Positions 16,146 through 24,974 of a DNA stretch of 63,628 nucleotides are shown here, piece by piece. The notes beneath the pieces were generated by a model, which did not search any database, had not been told where the DNA came from, and was given only the letters and a program-made list of their open reading frames with translations. Source of the DNA: Terrimonas sp. (GTDB lineage Bacteria > Bacteroidota > Bacteroidia > Chitinophagales > Chitinophagaceae); NCBI RefSeq assembly GCF_003075435.1, contig NZ_QCZJ01000029.1, positions 1-63,628 on the forward strand, in the 5' to 3' direction. The position numbers and the translations under genes were made by a program. The first letter of the stretch is position 1; every line of letters begins with the position of its first letter.

Positions 16146-17369
16146 TTATGTATGATGTATTATACTCTCTTTTAAATACGGATGATATTTTGCTACCAGC
16201 GGAGCTTTTGTAAGCGCCCTTCCGGTAAAGAACATTATCATTCCTATATACAAAGCTAAGATTCCCCACTCAAACCAGCCAAGATTATGATTTTCTCCCA
16301 CTGTGCTTGGCATAACCATCTGGTAAAAATCCAGCCAGTGACCAAGAATAACAGCTACTGACATAAAGGTCATAACAGCATAATTCCTCTTGGATCCTTT
16401 TGTCATCAAAATCAGGATAGGTGCACAAAAGTTTATGATAAAATTGAGGAAGAAAAATCCGCGGTAAGGTCCCTGGAATCTGATTTTAAAATAGATAGTT
16501 TCTTCAGGAATATTTGCATACCAGATCAACATAAATTGCGAAAACCACAAATATGTCCAGAAAATGGAGAATGCAAATATGAACTTTCCAACATCATGCA
16601 ATTGTTCGCGGGTGGTATATTCTAAATAACCGTGATTTTTTAAGAAAATAATAAATAAAGCGATCAAAGCAATACCTGCCACAAAAGTGCTGGCAAAAGT
16701 GTACCAGCTATACATGGTAGAATACCAGTGAGCATCCAGGCTCATTAACCATAACCAGGGTATGGTAGATCCCACAGTCAGGGCAAAGAACACTACAAAA
16801 ATAGCAGCCCATACGGTATTATTCCAGGTATATCTTTTAGCATCTTCCGCACTCATTGGTCCTTCATCAGCTTTTCTTGACAGTTTCCGCATCTTCATGC
16901 CGGTAAATGTCCAAACGCAAAGTGTGATTATTGTCCAGATGAAAAAGAAAGTTGGATTAAGAAACCCTTTTTTCCAGGTAAGGATTTTATCATGAGCTAC
17001 AGCTTCTTTATCTACCCAATGATAAATATCATGCCTGTGCCCCAATATCAAACCGAGAAAAACGAGGAAAGCGAGAATAGCAAATACAGGTACTACAGCA
17101 GATATAGCCTCGGGTACTCTTCTAAAAGCAACAGACCATCCTCCATGTGCTAAGGTAATAGCACATATAAAAAACATGGCCGCATTACAAACTAACAGAA
17201 AGTAAACACTGTTTTGCAGCAATACCGCCCAAAAACGGGTTTGGTCATGCTCATTTTTACTCATGCCGAGAAAAATAAATCCTGCGATAAACGCAACTAT
17301 GCCCACCGCCAAAAGACCATATGTCCATTTCTTATATCCGGCCGGAATCTCAAACTGTTGCTTAATCAT
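16146..17369 (-). CDS. actF: Alternative complex III subunit ActF (quinol:cytochrome c oxidoreductase membrane subunit)
   Basis: A 407-residue polytopic membrane protein with about ten helices, similar in architecture to ActC/NrfD. It matches the quinone-side subunit found at the end of Act operons. Recognisable stretches are PWLWLMSLDAHWYSTMYSWY and SQFMLIWYANIPEETIYF. ActF pairs with ActC in the membrane arm of the complex. The identity rests on size, motifs and position between ActE and the oxidase genes. Confidence 0.88.
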   Translation of the reverse strand: MIKQQFEIPAGYKKWTYGLLAVGIVAFIAGFIFLGMSKNEHDQTRFWAVLLQNSVYFLLVCNAAMFFICAITLAHGGWSVAFRRVPEAISAVVPVFAILAFLVFLGLILGHRHDIYHWVDKEAVAHDKILTWKKGFLNPTFFFIWTIITLCVWTFTGMKMRKLSRKADEGPMSAEDAKRYTWNNTVWAAIFVVFFALTVGSTIPWLWLMSLDAHWYSTMYSWYTFASTFVAGIALIALFIIFLKNHGYLEYTTREQLHDVGKFIFAFSIFWTYLWFSQFMLIWYANIPEETIYFKIRFQGPYRGFFFLNFIINFCAPILILMTKGSKRNYAVMTFMSVAVILGHWLDFYQMVMPSTVGENHNLGWFEWGILALYIGMIMFFTGRALTKAPLVAKYHPYLKESIIHHT

Positions 17370-17404
17370 TCCTCAATCAATTTGTTTTGTTAATGCGAAT
17401 AAGT

Positions 17405-18028
17405 TTATTTTTTTGCTGTGCTGTCAGCAGCTGCAGGTGCAGCAGTGGCAGATTTACCCAATTTGTCTTTTATATAATGCACTACCATCCAGCGCTGCTT
17501 ATCATTCAACTGCGATGCATAACTGCCCATTTTGTTTTTCCCATACACTATAGTATAGTATATCTGTCCATCTCCCTGGTTTCCTATAACAGGATCTGTT
17601 AAATCCTTAGGCGCAGCAGGATAAGGACCTTCCCCGCCTTTCCAAAGAGGACCATTACCATCAAGCTTAGCCCCATGGCAAATACCGCAGTAAATGAGGT
17701 ATAACCTTTCCGCTTCTTTTTTCTGAGCTGAATCTAACGGAGGCAATGGATTTTTTATAAACCTTGCTTTACCATGATTGGTTGTATCACTTCCTTCATC
17801 TTTTGCTATAGAGAATGGCAAAAGCTGATCTCTGGTAATTGTTCCTTCTACCGGCGTACGATTGGTTTGCTTATCAGGAAAGATGTCATTTTCAGAATAA
17901 GTTTCATACGCGCGGCTATACGCCATATCCGGCATATAGGTTTTACCAGGCTCTTTATTGCTATCACAGCTTACAACTGTAACAATCATCAAAAAAGCGA
18001 AGCATGATATAACTGATAATTTTTTCAT
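17405..18028 (-). CDS. actE: Alternative complex III subunit ActE (monoheme c-type cytochrome lipoprotein)
   Basis: A 207-residue protein. The signal sequence ends in a lipobox-like VTVVSC, so the protein is probably lipid-anchored on the periplasmic side. The N-terminal MAYSRAYETYSEND segment is typical of ActE. One heme site (YCGICHGAKLDGNGP) lies near residue 115, with a likely methionine ligand in KMGSYASQL and the closing helix QRWMVVHYIKDK. It carries electrons within or out of complex III toward the oxidase. The C-terminus is Ala-rich. Confidence 0.9.
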   Translation of the reverse strand: MKKLSVISCFAFLMIVTVVSCDSNKEPGKTYMPDMAYSRAYETYSENDIFPDKQTNRTPVEGTITRDQLLPFSIAKDEGSDTTNHGKARFIKNPLPPLDSAQKKEAERLYLIYCGICHGAKLDGNGPLWKGGEGPYPAAPKDLTDPVIGNQGDGQIYYTIVYGKNKMGSYASQLNDKQRWMVVHYIKDKLGKSATAAPAAADSTAKK

Positions 18029-18053
18029 CCCGTTAATAAGTTTGTCTTTCTAA

Positions 18054-18647
18054 TTAAGCCGTAACCGTTTCAGATTTATTATCAAATAAATGTCTGTCCT
18101 GATCATAACGCCCAAGCCACCAACCGGCTTCTGCTATCTGAACATTTACTTCTTTAGCTCCGGCAGCCGCCAGGAAATCTTCTGTTTCCTTTACGTTTGT
18201 TTTTGAAGTGCATTCAATTACCATCACAAAAAGATCATCAGTAGCTCTTGGGTGAAAAACATGCTTTTTTACAAATGGCGCCAACTGGCACAAATAGCAA
18301 AAAGTAAGCACCATGCCAACAGCAGAGAACAATACTGTAAGCTCAAACATGATGGGTATCCACGCCGGCAAAGAAAAATGTGGCTTACCACCATAGTTCT
18401 GTATCCAGTCGCGGGTAAGTATCCAACTGATAAAAGACAGGGCTGTTGTTAACCCGGTAAGACCATATACAAAACCGGCTGTATGCAGACTAGTATCTCT
18501 CAAACCCAATGCACCATCCAAACCATGAACAGGGAATGGTGTATACACATCGTGAATTTTGTATCCAGCCTTACGTACTTTTTTCACAGCCGGAAACAAC
18601 ACCGCTTCATCATCAAAACTTCCAACTACAAATTTTCTTATATCCAT
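18054..18647 (-). CDS. actD: Alternative complex III subunit ActD (DUF3341)
   Basis: A 197-residue membrane protein of the DUF3341 family. The cytoplasmic N-terminus contains GSFDDEAVLFPAVKKVRKAGY and DVYTPFPVHGLD, then two helices (about residues 55-80 and 95-125). The soluble C-terminal part is ferredoxin-like (EDFLAAAGAKEVNVQ). ActD is a small structural subunit. It is 26 bp upstream of actE. Confidence 0.9.
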   Translation of the reverse strand: MDIRKFVVGSFDDEAVLFPAVKKVRKAGYKIHDVYTPFPVHGLDGALGLRDTSLHTAGFVYGLTGLTTALSFISWILTRDWIQNYGGKPHFSLPAWIPIMFELTVLFSAVGMVLTFCYLCQLAPFVKKHVFHPRATDDLFVMVIECTSKTNVKETEDFLAAAGAKEVNVQIAEAGWWLGRYDQDRHLFDNKSETVTA

Positions 18648-18733
18648 AACCTTAAACCTTTTTGTTATTAAGGTGAGTTAATTCAATATTATTACTATAC
18701 TTTACTATCAACTTTACTGCGCGCACATCATCG

Positions 18734-20176
18734 TTAATGATGATCATGTGTTTTAGCATAAAACTCTTCAACACTCAGGTTCTCAAGATCAGCCATTTTC
18801 TCTTTATAACTTTCACCGGAGGTTTTCAATATACTCTTGATTTCCGCTATGGCTATCACAGGGAAATATTTAGAGAAAAGGAAATAACAGGTGAAGAATA
18901 AACCAAATGTTCCTAAATAAAATCCTATTTCAAATATTGTCGGGCGGTAGTACAGCGACCATGAAGAAGGAAGATAATCGCGGTAAAGAGAAGATACAAT
19001 GATCACAAAACGCTCAAACCACATACCCACGTTCACCACTATACTCATAAAGAATGTAAACCCTATATTCCTTCTTAATTTTTTGAACCAGAACAACTGC
19101 GGAGAAATTACGTTACAGGTCATCATGAGCCAGTAGCTCCAGCCATAAGCACCTGCAATACGGTATTTAAAGAAGATATCATACTCGTATGGGTTTGCAC
19201 CATACCATGCAATGAATAACTCAGTAAGATAGGCACAACCCACTATTGAACCGGTCAGCACAATTACCTTGTTCATAGCCTCTATGTGGCCAAGCGTGAT
19301 ATAATCCTGCAGATTCATTACACGGCGCGTGATCAGCATCAGCGTTTGTACCATCGCGAAACCGGAGAATACCGCACCCGCAACGAAGTAAGGCGGGAAG
19401 ATGGTAGTGTGCCATCCTGGTACTACTGAAGTGGCAAAGTCGAAAGATACGATCGTGTGCACTGACAATACCAGCGGCGTACTTAAACCGGCGAGTACCA
19501 GTGAAAGGCTTTCATGCCTTTGCCAGTGTTTGGTAGAACCGCTCCATCCAAAAGAAGCGATACCGTATAATAATTTACGAAGTTTTGTTTTAGCGCGGTC
19601 GCGAACGGTTGCAAGGTCTGGTAGCAAACCGGAATACCAGAAAAGCAATGATACGGTAAAGTATGTTGATATCGCGAACACGTCCCACAACAACGGTGAG
19701 TTAAAGTTAGGCCATAAAGGACCACGTGTGTTGGGATAAGGCATTACAAAGAAAGCCATCCAAACCCTACCCATGTGCCATATAGGGAACTGACCGGCAC
19801 AAATTACCGCGAAAATCGTCATCGCCTCAGCGGCGCGGTTTACACCGGTTCTCCAGCCCTGGCGGAATAATAATAAGATAGCAGAAATAAGTGTACCGGC
19901 GTGACCAATACCAACCCACCATACAAAGTTGGTGATATCCCAACCCCAGCCGATGGTTTTACCAAGGTTCCACTGACCGATACCATAGGTAACATCCCTA
20001 TACAAAGAATAAACACCAAATAACAAAAGCGCTATCGAAATATAAAAACCAATATACCATAAGCGGGTAGGTTTGGCTTCGATAGTATACACAATATCTT
20101 CCGTTACCTGATTGTAGGTTTTTTCTCCATCTACCAGTGGTTCCCTGACGAAAGATTCGTATTTGATCAAACTCAT
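18734..20176 (-). CDS. actC: Alternative complex III subunit ActC (NrfD/PsrC family)
   Basis: A 480-residue NrfD-family membrane protein with about ten helices; NrfD subunits bind quinol and interact with a ferredoxin-like partner, here ActB. Visible features are GIGHAGTLISAILLLFRQGW near residue 90, MPYPNTRGPLWPNFNSPLLW, and AYGWSYWLMMTCNVISPQLF. The length and the position directly after actB agree with the family. Confidence 0.92.
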   Translation of the reverse strand: MSLIKYESFVREPLVDGEKTYNQVTEDIVYTIEAKPTRLWYIGFYISIALLLFGVYSLYRDVTYGIGQWNLGKTIGWGWDITNFVWWVGIGHAGTLISAILLLFRQGWRTGVNRAAEAMTIFAVICAGQFPIWHMGRVWMAFFVMPYPNTRGPLWPNFNSPLLWDVFAISTYFTVSLLFWYSGLLPDLATVRDRAKTKLRKLLYGIASFGWSGSTKHWQRHESLSLVLAGLSTPLVLSVHTIVSFDFATSVVPGWHTTIFPPYFVAGAVFSGFAMVQTLMLITRRVMNLQDYITLGHIEAMNKVIVLTGSIVGCAYLTELFIAWYGANPYEYDIFFKYRIAGAYGWSYWLMMTCNVISPQLFWFKKLRRNIGFTFFMSIVVNVGMWFERFVIIVSSLYRDYLPSSWSLYYRPTIFEIGFYLGTFGLFFTCYFLFSKYFPVIAIAEIKSILKTSGESYKEKMADLENLSVEEFYAKTHDHH

Positions 20177-20254
20177 TGACTACTTAATTTTCTTGCAATC
20201 CTGTCGGACGCGTATTATGGTTGATAATTCTGATCTTTAATTCTATCTCTGTTC

Positions 20255-23200
20255 TTAATGTGCAGCTTCGTGTACTGCTTCTTTCTGCTCAGTTCCCTCA
20301 TGCACTTCTTCTTTTACACCTACCGGTCTGTCAGTATTCCTGATTTTAGCAAGATAGCTGATGTTAGGTAACACATGTATCTGTTCAAGTGCATAGTAAG
20401 TGCGCTGGTTTTGTTCCTGGTTACGCAGTTTGTATACCTGGCTTTCTTTATCGTTAACATTGCCAAATACAATGGCGCCTGTTGAACATGCCTGCATACA
20501 AGCTGTTTTCACATCTCTTATTAATGAAGGATCGTGTGATTTTTTAGCTTTCAGCTTAGCATCCTGCAAGCGCTGAACGCAGAATGAACACTTTTCGATC
20601 ACACCACGGGAACGAACCGTTACATCAGGGTTCAATACCATCCTGGTAAGATCATCGTTCATCTGTAATACTGCTGCATCCAGTCCGCCTACAATACCAA
20701 ATTCCTGGTTATCAGGGAAGCTATCCGCGCCGGTATAATCAGCCCAGTTAAAGCGACGAACTTTGAAAGGACAGTTATTAGCGCAATAACGTGTACCAAT
20801 ACAACGGTTATACGCCATCTGGTTCAAACCTTCTGTACTGTGGTTGGTTGCAGATACAGGGCATACGTTTTCGCAGGGCGCATTATCGCAATGCTGGCAA
20901 AGCATCGGCATGAAAACCACGTTCAGGTTATCCCCTTCTGAATCATCCCTGTATGTTGCATAATACCGGTCAATACGCAGCCAGTGCATTTCATGCCCGC
21001 GCATTACCTCACTTCTGCCTACAACAGGAACGTTGTTTTCTGCAGTACATGCAATAGTACAAGCCCCGCAACCTGTGCAGGCATTAAGATCAATGCTCAT
21101 TCCCCAGTGTGCGCCGGGAGACTCATATACCGGGTAAAGCGTAGCTTCATCGCGGAAGTTGTGCGTCTTTTTCGCAAAGTCTTCGGCCAGTTCTTCACGG
21201 TAATGCAGTACCGCGTCAGGATTTTTCCTGAAATCGGCAAGTGAATATTCTTTCACCGCTTCCACACGACCTTCATACTGGTTGTGCGTTTGTGTATAGG
21301 CAATATTATAAGTATCGCCTGTTTTTTTGTAACCGCTTACGTCAGTTAAATAATATTGACGGGTTGCGCCTTTGGCTTCAACCAATGGGTAGGCATTATA
21401 GCCAATGTTTGCACCGGCCTTACCAACACCTTCTTCTCTTCCATAACCCACAGCTAATGCAATTACTTTAGGATGCATACCTGCTATTGCCAGTATCGGC
21501 AGCTTTACAGGTTTACCACCTATAGTAAATTCAATAACCGGCTTTTTGGTTTCTACTTCATAATGATCATCCAGCGCTATACCAAGTTCTTTAGCCATAG
21601 CATAGGATATCATTACATAGTTATCCCATGTAGCGCGGCTGATAGGGTCAGGCATTTCCTGTAACCAGGGGTTATTGGCATTTTGCCCTGAGCCCAAAGA
21701 AACTTTCTGGTATAAAACCAACTCAACATTAGCACCGCCTTTTATGGCAGATACTTTTGAAGCCGCATCTGCTACACCAGCGTTGTTAAAGGCGGAGCCG
21801 GCTACAGCCACTGTTTCAGGTTCTACCACACCATCCTGCAATGCTTTATCAAAAGCATACTGGCTGCCGAGTTTGCCAATCCAGTATTTCTTAAAATAAT
21901 CTTCGTAGTCAGCAGCATTACCACTCCATTTTAATAAAGAAGTCTGGAATGGTCTTGTCTGGAAGATATGTTCAATAGTAGGCTGCATCAGGCTGAAAAA
22001 ACCTGTGCGTGCTTCCGCATCGCCCCAGCTTTCTAAAAAGTGAGGATGTGGAATAATATATTTACAAAGTGAGGATGTTTCATCAGCCCTGTCGTTAAAC
22101 GAAACTGATAATTTCACTTTCTGTAAACCGGTTTTAAATGCTTCCGCATTCGGATAGTTGTAAGCAGGATTAGCTTCGTAAACAAGCAGTGTTCCAATGC
22201 TTCCTGCATTCATATCTTTTACCAACTGGTCCATCTCACTGTCAATACCCTGGCGTGTTAACACCGGGGTTGCCCAGTTAATGGTTGTTCCGTTAGCCCC
22301 AACTAATTCGTTTATAGCGTTTACAACAATCTGTACATTAGGATCATTGCTTCCGCAAACCACCAACGCCGCACCTTTGTTGGAGGAGAGTAATGAAGCA
22401 GTGATGTCTATACCTTTCTTCACTTTATCATCCGCAATAGCCGGAGCGCTTACACCGCCGCCTAATTTAGCCAGCAGGTTCAATGCCACCGCTCCTATTT
22501 CAGAAGGGCGAACAACAAAACGATCATCCGCATTTGCACCTGTTAAGCTGAGCACACCTTCAAACTGGATATGCTTGCTCATTTCAGGGTTTTTCTGGTT
22601 TATCCTGCGACCGGCAGCATACTGGCTTGCGAACTCTTCGCTGCTTAACCAGGTACCGAGGAAATCAGCATCAAGACTTACAATAACTTTTGCCTTATCA
22701 AACTGGTAGGCGGGTAAAGCTTTTTTCCCGTAAGTAGCTTCATTGGCCAGTAACATACCGCTGTAGGAAACAGCGTCGTATTGTACATGGCGACCGCCCG
22801 GGTATTTCGCTAAAAATTCGCTGATAACCTGTTTGGTAGAAGGAGAATTGATGGTTGAAGTAAGCAGCACTACTGTTCCGCTTATTCCTTCCATAATTTT
22901 TTTATCGAGTGCAGGAGAAAACTGTAGTTCTTTTAATTCCTTATTCACCACCTCGGCAGGCCAGCGCAGGCGTGCCATATCATATAAATCAAGCACAGAA
23001 GCCTGAACACGGGCTGAAGTACCTTCACCTTTATTATTCAACACAGAAAGCGCATTCCCTTCCACTTTAATAGGGCGTCCGTCTCTTACTTTAGCCACAA
23101 TAGGAACAACATCACCTTCAGACACATAAGTGGTAGCATAGTATTGTGCTACACCAGGGGTAAGATTTTCGGGCTTGCTGAGATAGGGAATACTTTTTCT

Positions 23201-23413
23201 AACCGGCATTTCACAACCTGCAGCTACTGCCGCGGCCGCTGTGCTGAAACCTACATATTTCAGAAAGTCTCTGCGGGGAGTCTTTGCATCCAACAGCCCT
23301 TTAGAATTATCTAAAACGGGCAGGTCTTCCTGAAACTCGTCTTTTACCAGTTTTTGGTATCCTTCCGTGTTGTTTAGTTCGCCCAGGTTTTGCCAGTACT
23401 TTTTTTGCTCCAT
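20255..23413 (-). CDS. actB: Alternative complex III subunit ActB (molybdopterin-oxidoreductase-like, fused iron-sulfur domain, Tat-type signal)
   Basis: A 1052-residue periplasmic subunit. A twin-arginine-like signal (TPRRDFLKYVGFSTAAAA then AAGC) lies near residues 45-67, well inside the N-terminus, as is usual for ActB. Residues to about 730 resemble molybdopterin oxidoreductases, a domain known in ActB to lack the cofactor. Residues about 778-980 form the ferredoxin-like part with four cysteine clusters (CTGCGACTIAC, CQHCDNAPCENVCP, CIGTRYCANNCP, CSFCVQ plus CMQACS), matching three [4Fe-4S] and one [3Fe-4S] site in the family. It takes electrons from quinol at ActC/ActF and passes them toward the hemes. 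Confidence 0.94.
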   Translation of the reverse strand: MEQKKYWQNLGELNNTEGYQKLVKDEFQEDLPVLDNSKGLLDAKTPRRDFLKYVGFSTAAAAVAAGCEMPVRKSIPYLSKPENLTPGVAQYYATTYVSEGDVVPIVAKVRDGRPIKVEGNALSVLNNKGEGTSARVQASVLDLYDMARLRWPAEVVNKELKELQFSPALDKKIMEGISGTVVLLTSTINSPSTKQVISEFLAKYPGGRHVQYDAVSYSGMLLANEATYGKKALPAYQFDKAKVIVSLDADFLGTWLSSEEFASQYAAGRRINQKNPEMSKHIQFEGVLSLTGANADDRFVVRPSEIGAVALNLLAKLGGGVSAPAIADDKVKKGIDITASLLSSNKGAALVVCGSNDPNVQIVVNAINELVGANGTTINWATPVLTRQGIDSEMDQLVKDMNAGSIGTLLVYEANPAYNYPNAEAFKTGLQKVKLSVSFNDRADETSSLCKYIIPHPHFLESWGDAEARTGFFSLMQPTIEHIFQTRPFQTSLLKWSGNAADYEDYFKKYWIGKLGSQYAFDKALQDGVVEPETVAVAGSAFNNAGVADAASKVSAIKGGANVELVLYQKVSLGSGQNANNPWLQEMPDPISRATWDNYVMISYAMAKELGIALDDHYEVETKKPVIEFTIGGKPVKLPILAIAGMHPKVIALAVGYGREEGVGKAGANIGYNAYPLVEAKGATRQYYLTDVSGYKKTGDTYNIAYTQTHNQYEGRVEAVKEYSLADFRKNPDAVLHYREELAEDFAKKTHNFRDEATLYPVYESPGAHWGMSIDLNACTGCGACTIACTAENNVPVVGRSEVMRGHEMHWLRIDRYYATYRDDSEGDNLNVVFMPMLCQHCDNAPCENVCPVSATNHSTEGLNQMAYNRCIGTRYCANNCPFKVRRFNWADYTGADSFPDNQEFGIVGGLDAAVLQMNDDLTRMVLNPDVTVRSRGVIEKCSFCVQRLQDAKLKAKKSHDPSLIRDVKTACMQACSTGAIVFGNVNDKESQVYKLRNQEQNQRTYYALEQIHVLPNISYLAKIRNTDRPVGVKEEVHEGTEQKEAVHEAAH

Positions 23414-23487
23414 TTATAAAGTAATTTGAGAATTTATTCCGCTATTACGCAGAATGAAAACGCATACATCCTTTCAATCTGCCATTA

Positions 23488-24738
23488 TTAATAGTGGCAT
23501 TTCTGACATTCCAGTCCTCCGATCATTTCTACAGTTACACTGTCAATCTTCTTATTCCTGATATCCTCATGGAATTTTTCGTATATACTATAGAATTTAT
23601 TATCCTTGAACTGAACTTTAGTAGTGCGGTGACAGTTAATACACCAACCCATGCTTAAATCAGCAAACTGTTTCACTTCATCCATTTCGGTAATATTACC
23701 ATGGCAGGTTTGACATTGTTGCTGTCCTACAACCACGTGTTGAGAGTGATTGAAGTATACGTGGTCGGGAAGATTATGTATACGAACCCATTCGATAGGC
23801 TTGCCTTTTCCGGTGTATTTTTGTGCAGTTTCATCCCAGCCTGCATAGCTGTATAATTTCTTGATCTCAGCAGTTCCGTTCACTTCTGTGCCATCCGCTT
23901 TTACTAGCTTAGGACCTTTTTCATAAGTGTTGATGGCCATGTGGCAGTTCATACATACGTTAACAGAGGGAATTAACGCCTGTTTGCCTTCCTGCGCGCC
24001 GGTATGGCAATATAAACAGCTGATCTGGTTTATACCAGCGTGTACTTTGTGAGAATAATATATAGGTTGCTCAGGCTCATAATTTTGCTGGCGGCCTAAG
24101 CCAACTGCGCCCTGTATGGTATAATAACCACCCACAAGGAACAATACTATAATTCCCATTGCTATATACACTTTGTTTCTCCAGAAGGGCACAGGTTCCT
24201 GTGCTGGAATGCCTTCCTTATCGTCAGACATTTTGCGCAGGTTGCTGTTTACCTGTAAAAGCGTAAGCGCAACAACAGCAAGTATTAAAGTAAGTACGCC
24301 AAATAATAAGGTATTATCGCTTTCGGGAGCTTTTACTCCATTAGGAGTGTTATTATTATCTGTAGGAGGAGGTGGAGGAGTATTAATAAAGGTAGCGATC
24401 GCATCGATCTGAGCTTCGGTCAGATCAGGAAACCCAGTCATTATCACACCATTATACTCATTCTTTAAGCCCTGAGTATAGGAGTCAGATGCCATAAAAC
24501 CGGCAGGATTATGAATCCAGGCATATAATTTTTTCCTGTCGCTCCATGGGCCTCTTTCTTCAAATCCTCTTAGCGCCGGACCAGTCAGTTTTTTATCAAG
24601 ACTGTGACAAGTAGCACATTTTTGATTAAAAATTGCCTTTCCATCCTGTGCATTTGCTGAAACAACAAGGAAACTAAACAAAAACACAAACGCTGATCGA
24701 GAAAAAACCTTTTTTACAGTTCGTAAGTGGTAGCTCAT
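23488..24738 (-). CDS. actA: Alternative complex III subunit ActA, pentaheme cytochrome with an extra N-terminal monoheme domain
   Basis: The first gene of the respiratory operon. The 416-residue protein has a signal peptide (residues 1-30), a mitochondrial-type cytochrome c domain with CATCH at 41-45, a PPPPP linker, two hydrophobic helices (about 143-163 and 190-210), then five further CXXCH sites at about 241, 262, 342, 366 and 411 (the last, CQKCHY, at the extreme C-terminus). That makes six c-type hemes, one more than the five usually described for ActA. A TAnnTTTG-like box lies 46 bp upstream of the start on the same strand. Confidence 0.92.
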   Translation of the reverse strand: MSYHLRTVKKVFSRSAFVFLFSFLVVSANAQDGKAIFNQKCATCHSLDKKLTGPALRGFEERGPWSDRKKLYAWIHNPAGFMASDSYTQGLKNEYNGVIMTGFPDLTEAQIDAIATFINTPPPPPTDNNNTPNGVKAPESDNTLLFGVLTLILAVVALTLLQVNSNLRKMSDDKEGIPAQEPVPFWRNKVYIAMGIIVLFLVGGYYTIQGAVGLGRQQNYEPEQPIYYSHKVHAGINQISCLYCHTGAQEGKQALIPSVNVCMNCHMAINTYEKGPKLVKADGTEVNGTAEIKKLYSYAGWDETAQKYTGKGKPIEWVRIHNLPDHVYFNHSQHVVVGQQQCQTCHGNITEMDEVKQFADLSMGWCINCHRTTKVQFKDNKFYSIYEKFHEDIRNKKIDSVTVEMIGGLECQKCHY

Positions 24739-24783
24739 TATATCCTAAGGAGTTTGTATGATGTGGACGTATCCGTTTGGCTG

Positions 24784-24791
24784 CAAAAATA
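24784..24791 (-). promoter_or_regulatory. Candidate Bacteroidota -7 box for the act/cox operon
   Basis: Read on the minus strand the octamer is TATTTTTG, matching TAnnTTTG. It lies 46 bp upstream of the actA start. A convincing -33 TTTG is not visible. Confidence 0.35.
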
Positions 24792-24974
24792 GGTCAGTAC
24801 GCCCATAAAATATTAACATTTTGGAAAAAAATTTTTGTAGGCCTGGCCTGCATTTCAGCTGATTATACTTTCATAACTTTTTTTTTGTCATGTTTTTGTA
24901 AGGCATTTAAGTCATTATATTGTCATTTTTTTAGATGCAAAACTTTCGTTGTTTTTGCGCAATTTGCAGCCACA

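Noticed and set aside
24777-24974. 66-codon extension from a TTG upstream of the DUF6787-like protein
   Set aside because: Cysteine- and phenylalanine-rich, unlike the family N-terminus, and it overlaps the spacer with the act operon promoter box.
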